This document shows positions 47,775 through 56,669 of a DNA stretch of 64,000 bases, piece after piece; positions within the stretch are counted from its first letter, which is position 1, and every line of letters starts with the position of its first letter. Both the position numbers and the translations under genes were made by a program. Below the pieces are notes generated by a model. The model searched no databases. It was not told the origin of the DNA and saw only the letters and a program-made list of their open reading frames with translations. This DNA comes from Urbifossiella sp046350095 (lineage in GTDB: Bacteria; Planctomycetota; Planctomycetia; Gemmatales; Gemmataceae): positions 124,001 to 188,000 of the forward strand of contig JAXMBA010000007.1 in assembly GCA_046350095.1 (NCBI GenBank), read 5' to 3'.

Positions 47775-49247
47775 ATGGCCACCCCCACCGCCGACATCGG
47801 CCTCGTCGGTCTCGCCGTCATGGGCGAGAACCTCGTCCTCAACATGGAGTCCCGCGGGTACACCGTCGCCGTGTACAACCGCACCACCGCCAAGGTGGAC
47901 GAGTTCGTCAACGGCCGCGGCAAGGGGAAGAAGTTCGTCGGCAGCCACTCCCCGCAGGAGTTCGTCGCCAGCATCAAGCGGCCGCGCAAGATCGTCATGC
48001 TGGTCAAAGCCGGGCAGGCCGTGGACGACACCATCGCCTCCGTCGCCCCGTTCCTGGAGAAGGGCGACATCCTCATCGACGGCGGCAACACCCACTTCCC
48101 CGACACCACCCGCCGCATGAAGGAGCTGGCCGCGAAGGGGATCCGGTACGTCGGCAGCGGCGTCAGCGGCGGCGAGGAGGGGGCGCTGAAGGGGCCGAGC
48201 ATCATGCCCGGCGGCGACGAGACTGCGTGGCCCGAGATCAAGCCGATTTTCCAGGCCATCGCCGCCAAGGTGAAGGACACCGACGGCAAAGAAGCCGCGT
48301 GCTGCGACTGGGTCGGGCCCGAGGGGTCGGGGCACTTCGTGAAGATGGTCCACAACGGCATCGAGTACGGCGACATGCAGATGATCTGCGAGAGCTACCA
48401 GCTCCTCCGCGACGTCGGCGGCCTCTCGAACGCCGAGGTGCAGCAGGTGTTCGCCAGGTGGAACAAGGGCGTTCTCGACAGCTACCTCGTCGAGATCACC
48501 GCCGAGATCTTCGGGTACAAGGACCCGGAGACGGGCAAGGACATGGTGGACCTGATCCTCGACAAGGCCGGCCAGAAGGGGACCGGCAAGTGGACGGTGG
48601 ACGCCGCCACCGAACACGGCGTGCCGCTGACGCTGATCGCCGAGGCCGTGTTCGCCCGCTGCCTGTCGGCACAGAAGGACGAGCGCGTGGCCGCCGCGCC
48701 GCTGCTCGCCGGGCCGACGCAAGCCAAGGTGGCCGACAAGGAGAAGTTCGTCGCCGACGTGGAGATGGCGCTCTACGCGAGCAAGATTGTGAGCTACGCC
48801 CAGGGCTACGCGCTGATGGCGGCCCAGGCGAAGGCGAGCGGGTGGACGCTGAACAACGGCGGCATCGCCCTGATGTGGCGAGGCGGCTGCATCATCCGCA
48901 GCGCCTTCCTCGGCAAAATTAAGGAAGCCTTCGACAAGAACCCGAAGCTGGTGAACCTGCTGACCGACCCCTACTTTGCCGGCGAGTTGGGCCGGGCGCA
49001 GCACGGCTGGCGGCGGGCGATCGCGGCCGGCGTCACGGGCGGCATCCCGCTGCCGGCACTGGGGAGCGCCCTGAGCTACTACGACGGTTACCGCACGGCG
49101 GCGCTGCCGGCGAACCTGCTGCAGGCCCAGCGGGACTACTTCGGGGCTCACACCTACGAGCGGACCGACAAGCCGCGTGGCCAGTTCTTTCACACGAACT
49201 GGACCGGCCGCGGCGGGAACACGACGAGCAACGCCTACAACGTGTGA
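47775..49247 (+). CDS. gnd: 6-phosphogluconate dehydrogenase, decarboxylating
   Basis: The 490-residue enzyme starts at ATG 47775 (MATPTADIGLVGLAVMGENL) with the NADP-binding GLAVMG. It has DGGNTHFPDT, GSGVSGGEEGALKGPSIMPGG, the catalytic lysine in GHFVKMVHNGIEYGDMQ, and the C-terminal LPANLLQAQRDYFGAHTYER with FFHTNWTG. It oxidises 6-phosphogluconate to ribulose 5-phosphate in the pentose phosphate pathway. A TAGAAT -10-like box lies near 47727. A long perfect hairpin follows. Confidence 0.95.
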   Translation: MATPTADIGLVGLAVMGENLVLNMESRGYTVAVYNRTTAKVDEFVNGRGKGKKFVGSHSPQEFVASIKRPRKIVMLVKAGQAVDDTIASVAPFLEKGDILIDGGNTHFPDTTRRMKELAAKGIRYVGSGVSGGEEGALKGPSIMPGGDETAWPEIKPIFQAIAAKVKDTDGKEAACCDWVGPEGSGHFVKMVHNGIEYGDMQMICESYQLLRDVGGLSNAEVQQVFARWNKGVLDSYLVEITAEIFGYKDPETGKDMVDLILDKAGQKGTGKWTVDAATEHGVPLTLIAEAVFARCLSAQKDERVAAAPLLAGPTQAKVADKEKFVADVEMALYASKIVSYAQGYALMAAQAKASGWTLNNGGIALMWRGGCIIRSAFLGKIKEAFDKNPKLVNLLTDPYFAGELGRAQHGWRRAIAAGVTGGIPLPALGSALSYYDGYRTAALPANLLQAQRDYFGAHTYERTDKPRGQFFHTNWTGRGGNTTSNAYNV

Positions 49248-49263
49248 CGCGAACTGGTTCTCC

Positions 49264-49324
49264 GAGCCGGCCCCGTGAGGGGTCGGAGTGGCCGTCGCAC
49301 TCCGACCCCTCACGGGGCCGGCTC
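49264..49324. terminator. Perfect 27-bp stem hairpin, convergent terminator
   Basis: Arms 49264-49290 and 49298-49324 are perfect inverted copies around GCCGTCG. The arm begins GAGCCGGCCCCGTGAGGGGT. It lies between gnd and the SCO gene stop and should stop transcription both ways. Stem length is the largest in the window. Confidence 0.85.
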
Positions 49325-49334
49325 CGTCGCTGAT

Positions 49335-49943
49335 TTACTCCTTCGCCAGCCGCCGCACCGTTTCCTTCAACTTGTTCAGGTTCTCCGCGAACGCCTCTTT
49401 CGCGTCCGGCCGGGCGTCGTCGCGCATCCCGGCGAATGTGGCGCGGATAACGCCCTTCTTATCGACCACCGTCAGCCGCGTGCTGTGGTCGTACTCGTCG
49501 CCCTCCTTCGCCTCCTCCTTGCGGCCCACGGCGAGCTTGAAGCGGTCGCGCATCAGCGCGTGAACCGTCGCCTCCGGGCCGGTGAGGAACAGCCAACGCT
49601 CCGGGTCGGCTCCGTACTTCGCGGCGTACTTCGCCAGCTCGTCCGGATTGTCGCGGCTCGGGTCCACCGTGAACGTTACGAAGCGCGCCTCCGGCAGGTC
49701 GGTTTGCAGTTCCTTGACCGTGCCGGTGACCGCCGGGCACGGCCCCAGGCAGCGAGTGAACACGAACGACGCCACCCACACTTTGCCGAGCAAGTCCTTC
49801 TCCGTAATCAGCTTCCCCGACCGCTCGGTCAGGCTGAACTCGCCCACGGGAAAGTTGAGGTCTGTGGGACTGGTCGGGCGACCAGAGCCACGCGGGCCGC
49901 ATCCGGCGGCGACGGCAAGGAGCAGCAATAGGGTTGTTCGCAT
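49335..49943 (-). CDS. SCO family copper chaperone/thioredoxin-fold lipoprotein
   Basis: This 202-residue protein has a lipobox (LAVAAGC, Cys15) and a thioredoxin-like SCO domain. The copper-binding CxxxC (Cys65 and Cys69 in FTRCLGPCP) and the conserved His153 (EYDHSTRL) are both present. SCO proteins deliver copper to cytochrome c oxidase Cu-A or act as thiol reductases. No oxidase genes are nearby. FTVDPSRDNPDELAKYAAKYG is the family's typical strand-helix stretch (residues 91-111). Confidence 0.9.
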   Translation of the reverse strand: MRTTLLLLLAVAAGCGPRGSGRPTSPTDLNFPVGEFSLTERSGKLITEKDLLGKVWVASFVFTRCLGPCPAVTGTVKELQTDLPEARFVTFTVDPSRDNPDELAKYAAKYGADPERWLFLTGPEATVHALMRDRFKLAVGRKEEAKEGDEYDHSTRLTVVDKKGVIRATFAGMRDDARPDAKEAFAENLNKLKETVRRLAKE

Positions 49944-50054
49944 CCGGCTGTTTTAGCCGGCGGCAGCGGGTTCACCCATCTTCACCGAATTCCCCCGGCC
50001 TCGTCTGCCGATACAACCCGCGTGATTCGCCCGGGCGTGCGCGGAGGGACATCT

Positions 50055-51950
50055 ATGGCCGGCGGGTTCACCCGGCGGGGCTGGCTCGAAGGCGCCGCGG
50101 CCGTCGGCGGCGTCCTCGCCGCCTCCGCGACCACGGCCAACCCCATCACCCGCGTCCACGCCGCCCGCCACCCAGGCTGGGTGTTCGGCCGCATGACCGG
50201 CGCCGCCGCGCTCACCGAGGCCCTGCTCCTCGAAGGGGCCGGCTGCGTCTACGGGATCCCGGGCGCCCAGGGGAACGAACTCTGGGACACGTTCAAGCAG
50301 AAGCGCCTGCCGTACCTGCTGGTGACCCACGAGTTCAGCGCCGCCGTCATGGCCGACGCCTACGGCCGCACCACCGGCCGGCCCGGCGTGATGTGCGTCG
50401 TCCCCGGCCCCGGAATCACGAACTCGTTGACCGGCCTCGGCGAGGCGCTGCTCGACTCGTCGCCGGTGGTGGCGATCGTCGGCGACGTGGCGAACGGCGA
50501 GCACTTCAAGCCGTTCCAGGTGCACGCACTGCCGAACGCCGACATCCTGCGGCCGGTGTGCAAGGCGGTGTACCCCGTCGGCACCGTCGAGCAACTCCCC
50601 GCGCTCGTGCGACAAGCCTTTGTCACCGCGGTGTGCGGCGAGCCCGGCCCGGTCGCGGTCGTGGTGCCCTACAACCTGCTGATCGAGGCCGCCGACTTCC
50701 GCTGCCCGCCGCCGGCCGTCCCCGCCCTCCCCTTCGACGACGCCGCGTTCGGCCGCGCCCACGCCGTCCTGCGCGACCCGCACCAGCGCGTCGGCATTTA
50801 TGCCGGCGCCGGCTGCATGAACTTCCCAGGCGAGTTGGCCGCGGTCGCGGAGTTGCTGCAAGCGCCGGTGGCGACCAGCGTGTCGGGCAAGGGCGTCATC
50901 AGCGAGGCACACCCGCTCGCCGTCGGCTGGGGCTACGGGCCGCACGGCTCGCTGATCGCCGAAGCGGCGTTCGAGGGCGAGCGCGGGCACCCGCTGCGCA
51001 CCGGCGTAACCACCGTTCTCGCCGTCGGCGTGAAGTACTCCGAAGTTTCGACCGGCTACTACGGCAACCCGCAGCCGCGGCACCTCATCCACGTGGACGC
51101 GAATCACTGCAACCTCGGCCGGGCCGTGCGCGCCGACGTGTGCGTCCACGCCGACGCCGGCGTCTTCCTCGGCCGGCTGCTCGCGTGCGCCGACACGCTG
51201 CGCCGCGCCCCGGACCAGCGCCTCACCGAGCGCATCCGCCGGTTGAAGGCCGACGCCGACCGCACGCTCTGCTCCGTCCCCACGGCGAAGTGCGGCGCGG
51301 ACCCGCTGGCCGTAGTCGCGGCCCTGCGCCGCGTGCTCCCCGACGACGCGCTGCTGTTCACCGACGTGTCCGTGACCGAGCACCTCGCCGCCGAGCATTT
51401 TCGCGTCTGCCGGCCGCGGACGTACTTCAACCCCGTGGACAACCAGGCGATGGGCTGGAGCATCCCCGCGGCCATCGGCGCTGCGAAGGTCCACCACGGT
51501 CGCAAGGTCGCCACGCTGACCGGCGACGGCTGCATGCTCATGACCGCCGTCGAGATGAGCACCGCGGCCCGCGAGGGGCTGCCCGTCACGTTCGTGATCC
51601 TGGACGACCACGCCTACCACTACATGCAGATGCTCCAGATGCCGGCGTACCGCCGCACCACGGCAACGCAGCTGGCGGCGATCGACTACCGGGCGTTGGC
51701 CCAGGCGTTCGGCCTCGGCTACGTCGAAGTGCTGGCACAGGCCGAGCTCGAGCCGAAGCTGCGGGCGGCGGTGTGCGAGCCGCGGCCGGTGCTGGTGCGC
51801 GTGGCGACCGACTACGGTGAGCGGAAGGTGCGCTGGGTGGAGGCCGTCCGCGAGCGGTATACGAACGACCTGTCGGCGGCGCAGAAGGCACGCTTCCTGA
51901 CGCGCATCAGCGCCCGCACCCTGAACCTGCGGCCGGAACTGAACGACTGA
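50055..51950 (+). CDS. Thiamine-pyrophosphate enzyme (acetolactate synthase-like) with Tat-type signal
   Basis: The 631-residue protein starts at ATG 50055 after GGAGGG. Residues 1-36 read as a twin-arginine signal (FTRRGWLEG, then a long Ala/Gly/Val stretch). Three TPP-enzyme domains follow: the N-terminal pyrimidine-binding domain with the catalytic Glu93 (VTHEFSAAVMADAYGR), a central domain, and a TPP-binding domain with GDGCMLMTAVEMSTAAREGLP and VILDDHAY. The usual NN after the GDG motif is DD. Acetolactate synthases and relatives are normally cytoplasmic. The substrate is unknown. Confidence 0.82.
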   Translation: MAGGFTRRGWLEGAAAVGGVLAASATTANPITRVHAARHPGWVFGRMTGAAALTEALLLEGAGCVYGIPGAQGNELWDTFKQKRLPYLLVTHEFSAAVMADAYGRTTGRPGVMCVVPGPGITNSLTGLGEALLDSSPVVAIVGDVANGEHFKPFQVHALPNADILRPVCKAVYPVGTVEQLPALVRQAFVTAVCGEPGPVAVVVPYNLLIEAADFRCPPPAVPALPFDDAAFGRAHAVLRDPHQRVGIYAGAGCMNFPGELAAVAELLQAPVATSVSGKGVISEAHPLAVGWGYGPHGSLIAEAAFEGERGHPLRTGVTTVLAVGVKYSEVSTGYYGNPQPRHLIHVDANHCNLGRAVRADVCVHADAGVFLGRLLACADTLRRAPDQRLTERIRRLKADADRTLCSVPTAKCGADPLAVVAALRRVLPDDALLFTDVSVTEHLAAEHFRVCRPRTYFNPVDNQAMGWSIPAAIGAAKVHHGRKVATLTGDGCMLMTAVEMSTAAREGLPVTFVILDDHAYHYMQMLQMPAYRRTTATQLAAIDYRALAQAFGLGYVEVLAQAELEPKLRAAVCEPRPVLVRVATDYGERKVRWVEAVRERYTNDLSAAQKARFLTRISARTLNLRPELND

Positions 51951-52024
51951 CGAGGCCGGCGACAATTTTCCTCGTCGGCCGGCGAATCACCCGGCGTCGT
52001 CCGCTTCACCCGACGAGGTTCCCG

Positions 52025-52786
52025 ATGACACGCACCCGGTTGGCCGGCCTGTCGTTCGTGCTCGCGCTGTTCGCCACCACCTACGCCCGCGGCGACGACG
52101 CCGCCGACGCCCGCGCCCTCGTGGACAAGGCGATCAAGGCCCACGGCGGGGCCGCGAACCTCGCCAAGTTCAAGGGCGGGGCGGTCACCTTCAGCGGCAC
52201 GTTCCACGGTATGGGGATGAAGGTGCCGATGGCGGGCACCATCCACACGTTCGGCGCCGACAGGGTTAAGGCCGACATCGAAATCGACGCCGACGGGCAG
52301 AAGTTCCGCATTGTGAACGTGGTGGCCGGCGACAAGGGCTGGGCCAAGTTCGGCAACGACACGAAGGACATGAGCAAGGACGAGATCGCCCAGGGCCAAC
52401 AGGAGCAGCACGCGGGCTACCTCGCGTCACTGACGCCGCTCGTGGGCGCGAGGGGCGGATACGCCCTGGCTCCGGCCGGCGAGCTGCTGGTAAACGACAA
52501 GGCGGCGCTAGGCGTGAAGGTCACCGCGAAGGGCCGCCGTGACGTGACGCTGTACTTCGACAAGGCCACCAGCCTGCTGGTGCGCTACGACCAGACGGTG
52601 AAGGACGAGGGGAGCGGCCGCGAAGTGACCCAAGAGACGTACCCGAGCGAGTACAAGGACGTGCAGGGGACGAAGCAGTCGTTCAAGTTCGTCGTGAAGC
52701 GCGACAGCAAACTGTACCTGGAGGGCGAGGCGAGCGAGGTCACGCTCTCCGACACGCTCGACGCCGGCCTGTTCGTGAAGCCGTGA
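52025..52786 (+). CDS. Exported protein, LolA-like beta-fold suspected
   Basis: The 253-residue protein has a signal peptide (MTRTRLAGLSFVLALFATTYARG). The mature part opens DARALVDKAIKAHGGAANLAKF, a beginning often seen in planctomycete outer-membrane lipoprotein-sorting-like proteins. It continues as antiparallel strands (FRIVNVVAGDKGWAKFGND, VTLYFDKATSLLVRYDQTV) and ends VTLSDTLDAGLFVKP. A LolA/LppX-type lipid-binding fold is plausible but not proven. Function unknown. A hairpin follows the stop. Confidence 0.65.
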   Translation: MTRTRLAGLSFVLALFATTYARGDDAADARALVDKAIKAHGGAANLAKFKGGAVTFSGTFHGMGMKVPMAGTIHTFGADRVKADIEIDADGQKFRIVNVVAGDKGWAKFGNDTKDMSKDEIAQGQQEQHAGYLASLTPLVGARGGYALAPAGELLVNDKAALGVKVTAKGRRDVTLYFDKATSLLVRYDQTVKDEGSGREVTQETYPSEYKDVQGTKQSFKFVVKRDSKLYLEGEASEVTLSDTLDAGLFVKP

Positions 52787-52797
52787 CCAACGCCGAG

Positions 52798-52821
52798 GCC
52801 CACCCGTTGTCACGGGTGGGC
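52798..52821. terminator. 10-bp stem hairpin terminator
   Basis: GCCCACCCGT (52798-52807) pairs with ACGGGTGGGC (52812-52821), loop TGTC, 11 nt after the LolA-like gene stop and before the convergent lipoprotein gene. Confidence 0.8.
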
Positions 52822-52845
52822 GTTCGGGGTGTCGATCACGTCTTG

Positions 52846-53487
52846 CTACCGCGACCCCAGGTCGCCTCGCATCTGCTCAAGCGCGTGTCGGATGGCGTCG
52901 GCCTCGGTCGGCCCCGCGCCGGTGTATCCTCGGACGCCGCCGTCCGGCAGCGGCACCCGCGCCTGGAACAGCGTCCGCCCGCCCTCGCGTGTTACCGTGT
53001 AATCGCCTCGGTCCACACGGTATCGCTTCAACTCGGCGTACAGCGATTCAGCGCCACTCGGCACGCTCGTCGCCGCGGCGGCCGACCCGCCCGTCGGCGT
53101 CAGTGGGGTGCCGCCGTGGCCGTCCATCGTCAGGCCGAAGCCGTCGTCCTTCGTGCGGTTCGTCAGCGCCGCGGGGGTACTGCCGGGGCCGGGCACGTAC
53201 GGGCCGCCCTTCCAGCGCTCGGGGTCGTTCGTGTAACCGGAGCGGTCGTTGGGCCGAGCGACTGGCGCTCCCAGAAGGGGGTCACCGCGCCGGTTGCCGG
53301 CGGTGCCGCCCTTCTCGGGAAGCGGGATGTTCTGCCGCGGGATACGCCCCGGGCCGGCCACGAGCGGGTCGGGCCGCGTCCCGCCGGACGCGGTGCTCCC
53401 TTCCTTGCTCTTGCAGCCGGGAGCCAGCGCCAACGCCGCGGCGAGGACCGCGAGACGGCGGGCGGCGGTTGGGGCTCGTGCGGTCAT
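52846..53487 (-). CDS. Predicted lipoprotein with C-terminal small alpha-beta domain
   Basis: The 213-residue protein begins MTARAPTAARRLAVLAAALALAPGC, a lipoprotein signal with a lipobox ending at Cys25. Residues 30-130 are disordered, rich in G, P, S and T. The last 65 residues (LYAELKRYRVDRGDYTVTRE, LFQARVPLPDGG, EADAIRHALEQMRGDLG) look folded. No family is recognised. It is divergent from the dehydrogenase gene, with 188 bp between. Confidence 0.6.
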   Translation of the reverse strand: MTARAPTAARRLAVLAAALALAPGCKSKEGSTASGGTRPDPLVAGPGRIPRQNIPLPEKGGTAGNRRGDPLLGAPVARPNDRSGYTNDPERWKGGPYVPGPGSTPAALTNRTKDDGFGLTMDGHGGTPLTPTGGSAAAATSVPSGAESLYAELKRYRVDRGDYTVTREGGRTLFQARVPLPDGGVRGYTGAGPTEADAIRHALEQMRGDLGSR

Positions 53488-53675
53488 CTTGACCCGCCTC
53501 CGGGGGCGGCTACACCACAGGGGATCGATAGTCCTCCGGATGTATCGTTCCCCGCCGGCGGTCCAGGGTCCAGGCGCGGCGGGCGGATTCGACCGCGGGC
53601 GCGCGGCGGCCCGGCCGGCGGCGCCCGGCGGCGCGGGTTGTAGCGGGAGCGTTCCTCTTCCACAAGGCGGGTTCC

Positions 53676-54740
53676 ATGGCGGGGCACCGGATCGCGGTCA
53701 TCGGCGGGGACGGCATCGGGCCGGAGGTCATCGACCAGGCCATCCGGGCGGCCGAGGCCGCGGCGAAGAAGCACGACCGCGCCGAACTCAGCTGGAACAA
53801 GCTGCCGTGGTCCACCGCCTTCTACAAGCAGACCGGCCGGATGCTACCCGCCGACGGCTGGGACACGCTGGCGACCCACGAAGCCATCCTGTTCGGCGCC
53901 GTCGGCGACCCGAGCGTGCCGGACAAGATCACGGTCCACGAACTGCTCCTGCCAATGCGGCGCAAGTTCGACCAGTACGTGAACCTGCGGCCGGCGTACC
54001 TGTTCGCCGGCGTGCCGTGCCCGCTCGTCGGCAAGAAGCCGGGCGCGATCGACATGCTGGTGTACCGCGAGAACACGGAGGGCGAGTACGCCCCGATCGG
54101 CGGCCATCTCTACCCGCAGACCGGCGACGAGGTGGCGATTCAAACGAGCGTGTTCACCCGCCGCGGGTGCGAGCGCATCCTCCGCGCCGCGTTCGACGCC
54201 GCCCGGAAGCGGCCGCGGAAGCGGCTCACGAGCATCACCAAGTCGAACGCCCTGGTGTACGGCATGGGCCTTTGGGATCACGCCTTCGAGGCCGTCCGCA
54301 AGGACTACCCGGACGTGACATCGAACAGCCTGCTCGTGGACGCCTGCGCGATGGACTTCGTCCGCAAGCCCGAGGCGTTCGACGTGGTGGTGGCGAGCAA
54401 CCTGTTCGGCGACATCCTGACGGACCTGAGCGCGGCCGTGACCGGCAGCATCGGGCTGGCGAGTTCGGCGAACGTGAACCCGACGAAGAAGTACCCGAGC
54501 ATGTTCGAGCCGGTTCACGGCAGCGCCCCGGACATCGCCGGCAAGGGAATCGCCAACCCGATGGCGGCGGTGCTGAGCGCGGCACTAATGCTCGACCACC
54601 TGAACCTCGTCGCGAGCGCCGACGCTGTTCGCGCGGCCGTGTCGCGGGTGCTCGCAGCTGGTACGGTGAAGACGCCCGACCTGGGCGGCACCGCCACGAC
54701 GACGCAGATGGGCGACGCCGTCGTCGCCGCGATCGGCTGA
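53676..54740 (+). CDS. Isocitrate/isopropylmalate dehydrogenase-family enzyme, most like D-malate/tartrate dehydrogenase
   Basis: The 354-residue enzyme starts MAGHRIAVIGGDGIGPEVIDQ. Family motifs are visible: YVNLRPAYLFAGVPCPL, DMLVYRENTEGEY, TKSNALVYGMGLWDH, VDACAMDFVRKPEAFDVVV, NLFGDILTDL and FEPVHGSAPDIAGKGIANP. MLVYRENTEGEY and the IGLASSANVNP stretch match D-malate/tartrate dehydrogenases better than LeuB. No leu or TCA genes are adjacent. It oxidatively decarboxylates a 2-hydroxyacid with NAD and a divalent metal. Confidence 0.85.
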   Translation: MAGHRIAVIGGDGIGPEVIDQAIRAAEAAAKKHDRAELSWNKLPWSTAFYKQTGRMLPADGWDTLATHEAILFGAVGDPSVPDKITVHELLLPMRRKFDQYVNLRPAYLFAGVPCPLVGKKPGAIDMLVYRENTEGEYAPIGGHLYPQTGDEVAIQTSVFTRRGCERILRAAFDAARKRPRKRLTSITKSNALVYGMGLWDHAFEAVRKDYPDVTSNSLLVDACAMDFVRKPEAFDVVVASNLFGDILTDLSAAVTGSIGLASSANVNPTKKYPSMFEPVHGSAPDIAGKGIANPMAAVLSAALMLDHLNLVASADAVRAAVSRVLAAGTVKTPDLGGTATTTQMGDAVVAAIG

Positions 54741-54766
54741 CGCGATTCTTTACTCGAGGACGACCC

Positions 54767-55327
54767 ATGCGCTTTCGCTTCTTCGCCGCCCTGGTCGCGG
54801 TGACCGCCCCGCTGGCGGCCCACGCCCAGGACGCCGGGCAGCACCCGTTCAAGAACGCCAAGGTCGGCGACTACGCCACCTACACCTCGAACACGAAGGT
54901 CGGCACGATCGACATCCAGGGGACGATCACGAACACGGTGAAGGCCGCGTCCGACAAGGAGGTCACGCTCGAGATCACGGGCAAGATGAACGGCATGGAC
55001 ATCCCCAAGCAGACGCAAAAGGTCGACCTGACCAAGGCGTTCGACCCCACGGCCCTGGCCGGCGCCGGGGCCAAGAGTGACGCCAAGATCGAGAAGGCCG
55101 GCGAGGGGACGGAGAAGGTCACCGTCGGCGGCAAGAGCTACGAAGCGAAGTGGGTGAAGATGAAGGTGACGACGAAGACGCCGGCCGGCGAGGTGACGAT
55201 GGACATGAAGACGTGGGTCGGCAAGGACGTGCCGTTGGGCCTGGCCAAGATGGAGATGACGAGCCAGGTCGCCGGCATGGCCATGACGATGAAGATGGAA
55301 CTGACGGAGACGGGGAACAAGAAGTAG
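54767..55327 (+). CDS. Exported protein of unknown function
   Basis: This 186-residue protein starts at ATG 54767 with a signal peptide (MRFRFFAALVAVTAPLAAHA). The mature part is strand-rich and charged: HPFKNAKVGDYATYTSNTKV, TVKAASDKEVTLEITGKMNG, KAGEGTEKVTVGGKSYEAKW, and repeated methionines near the end (KMEMTSQVAGMAMTMKMEL). Planctomycetes have many such small proteins. No function is assigned. A 30-nt palindromic terminator follows. Confidence 0.65.
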   Translation: MRFRFFAALVAVTAPLAAHAQDAGQHPFKNAKVGDYATYTSNTKVGTIDIQGTITNTVKAASDKEVTLEITGKMNGMDIPKQTQKVDLTKAFDPTALAGAGAKSDAKIEKAGEGTEKVTVGGKSYEAKWVKMKVTTKTPAGEVTMDMKTWVGKDVPLGLAKMEMTSQVAGMAMTMKMELTETGNKK

Positions 55328-55365
55328 TCGTCGGTGACCGGTGAATCGCGGTCAGTGAAGTCCGC

Positions 55366-55395
55366 AAAGCCCGGTGACGGCCGTCACCGGGCTTT
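55366..55395. terminator. 30-nt perfect palindrome, bidirectional terminator
   Basis: AAAGCCCGGTGACGG and CCGTCACCGGGCTTT are perfect inverted copies. The A-run on the left and T-run on the right suit factor-independent termination on both strands. It lies between the exported-protein stop and the convergent DUF1501 stop. Confidence 0.88.
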
Positions 55396-55418
55396 CCTCC
55401 TGTCCACACCACCGGCCA

Positions 55419-56657
55419 CTACGCGAACACGTCCAGCGCCGGGAACCCGTCCCCGAGAATCACCTTGCTCTCCACGCCGAGCCAGCGGTCGAGTACGGCC
55501 GCGTAGATCCGGCGGAAGTCGGTCGCGTGCGGCAGGTTCCCGTCCTGCAAGTTCACAATGGGCGGGTGCTCGCCGACCACGCCGCCCTTCACCTTGCCGC
55601 CGACCAAAAAGACCGGGGCGCCGGCCCCGTGGTCGGTCCCCTTGCTGCCGTTCTCGTGCGCCCGCCGGCCGAACTCGCTGAACGTCAGCACGCACACCCG
55701 CTCCCGCTGCCCGCGCTCGGACAGGTCGCGGTAGAACGACGACACGCCGTCGGCGAACTGCTTCAGCAGCGCGGCGTGCGCCCCGACCGCGCCCCCCTGC
55801 CCGGCGTGCGTGTCGAACCCCTCCAGCGACACGTAGAAGATGCGGGCGCCGACGCCCGCGTCGATGAGCTGCGCGGCGAGTTTCAGGCGGTTGGCGAACG
55901 CCGTGTTCGGGTACGGCACCGCCGGCTGGTACTCCCGGCCGATCGCGGCGAGGCGGTCGCTGCTGCTGTACGTGTTCAACTGCGTCCGCGCCACGAAGTC
56001 GAGCAGACCTGGGGTGCGGGCGTCCGGCGCGGGCTGCGCCGCACCCGTCATCACGCCCCGCTGGGCGGCGGTGTCGGCGCCCCCGGAGGCGGTCAACCGG
56101 AGGCGGAAGTCGTCGAGCGACGCCACCGACGGCACCCGCACTGGCGCCCCGGCGAGGGCCAGCGGCGCGGCCTCGTTCGGCGCCGTCAGGTGGAACGCCG
56201 GTAGCGGCTTCGCCTTCAGCGCCTTGCCGATCCACCCCTCGGTCAGGGTCTCGGCGGTGCTGGCGCCGTGCCACACGTCCATCGACCGGAAGTGCGACTG
56301 GCTCGGGTTCGGGTAGCCGACGCCCTGCACGACCGAGACGACGCCGCGGTCGTTGAACAGCCGCGCGAGCATGTCGAGGCCGGGGTGGAGGCCGAGGTCG
56401 CTGCCGATGGCCTTGAGCTGTTCGCACGGCACGGCGATGGTCGGGCGGAGGCGGTAGTAGTCGGGGTTGCGGTACGGCACGACGGAATTGAGCCCGTCGT
56501 TGCCGCCGGTCAGCTGGACGACGACGAGGACGGTGTCGCGGCTGCCCGCGGCACCGGTCGGCGGCGCGGCCAGCGCCGACCGGCCGACGAAGCCGGGGAC
56601 GGAGGCGCCGAACCCGAGCAGCGTCGAGCGGCGGAGGAACTCGCGGCGGTCGGTCAT
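55419..56657 (-). CDS. DUF1501 domain-containing protein, Tat-exported
   Basis: The 412-residue protein starts MTDRREFLRRSTLLGFGASV, a textbook twin-arginine signal. DUF1501 features follow: VVVQLTGGNDGLNSVVPY, RSMDVWHGAS, YVSLEGFDTHAGQGG, VCVLTFSEFGRRAHENGSKGTDHGAGAPVFL and PATDFRRIYAAVLDRWLG (the terminal motif is H-A-T-D-F-R here). It belongs to the alkaline-phosphatase-like/sulfatase-related superfamily. The substrate is unknown. Planctomycetes pair it with DUF1800 or DUF1549 partners, as here. Confidence 0.93.
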   Translation of the reverse strand: MTDRREFLRRSTLLGFGASVPGFVGRSALAAPPTGAAGSRDTVLVVVQLTGGNDGLNSVVPYRNPDYYRLRPTIAVPCEQLKAIGSDLGLHPGLDMLARLFNDRGVVSVVQGVGYPNPSQSHFRSMDVWHGASTAETLTEGWIGKALKAKPLPAFHLTAPNEAAPLALAGAPVRVPSVASLDDFRLRLTASGGADTAAQRGVMTGAAQPAPDARTPGLLDFVARTQLNTYSSSDRLAAIGREYQPAVPYPNTAFANRLKLAAQLIDAGVGARIFYVSLEGFDTHAGQGGAVGAHAALLKQFADGVSSFYRDLSERGQRERVCVLTFSEFGRRAHENGSKGTDHGAGAPVFLVGGKVKGGVVGEHPPIVNLQDGNLPHATDFRRIYAAVLDRWLGVESKVILGDGFPALDVFA

Positions 56658-56669
56658 GGCGGGCTCCGG

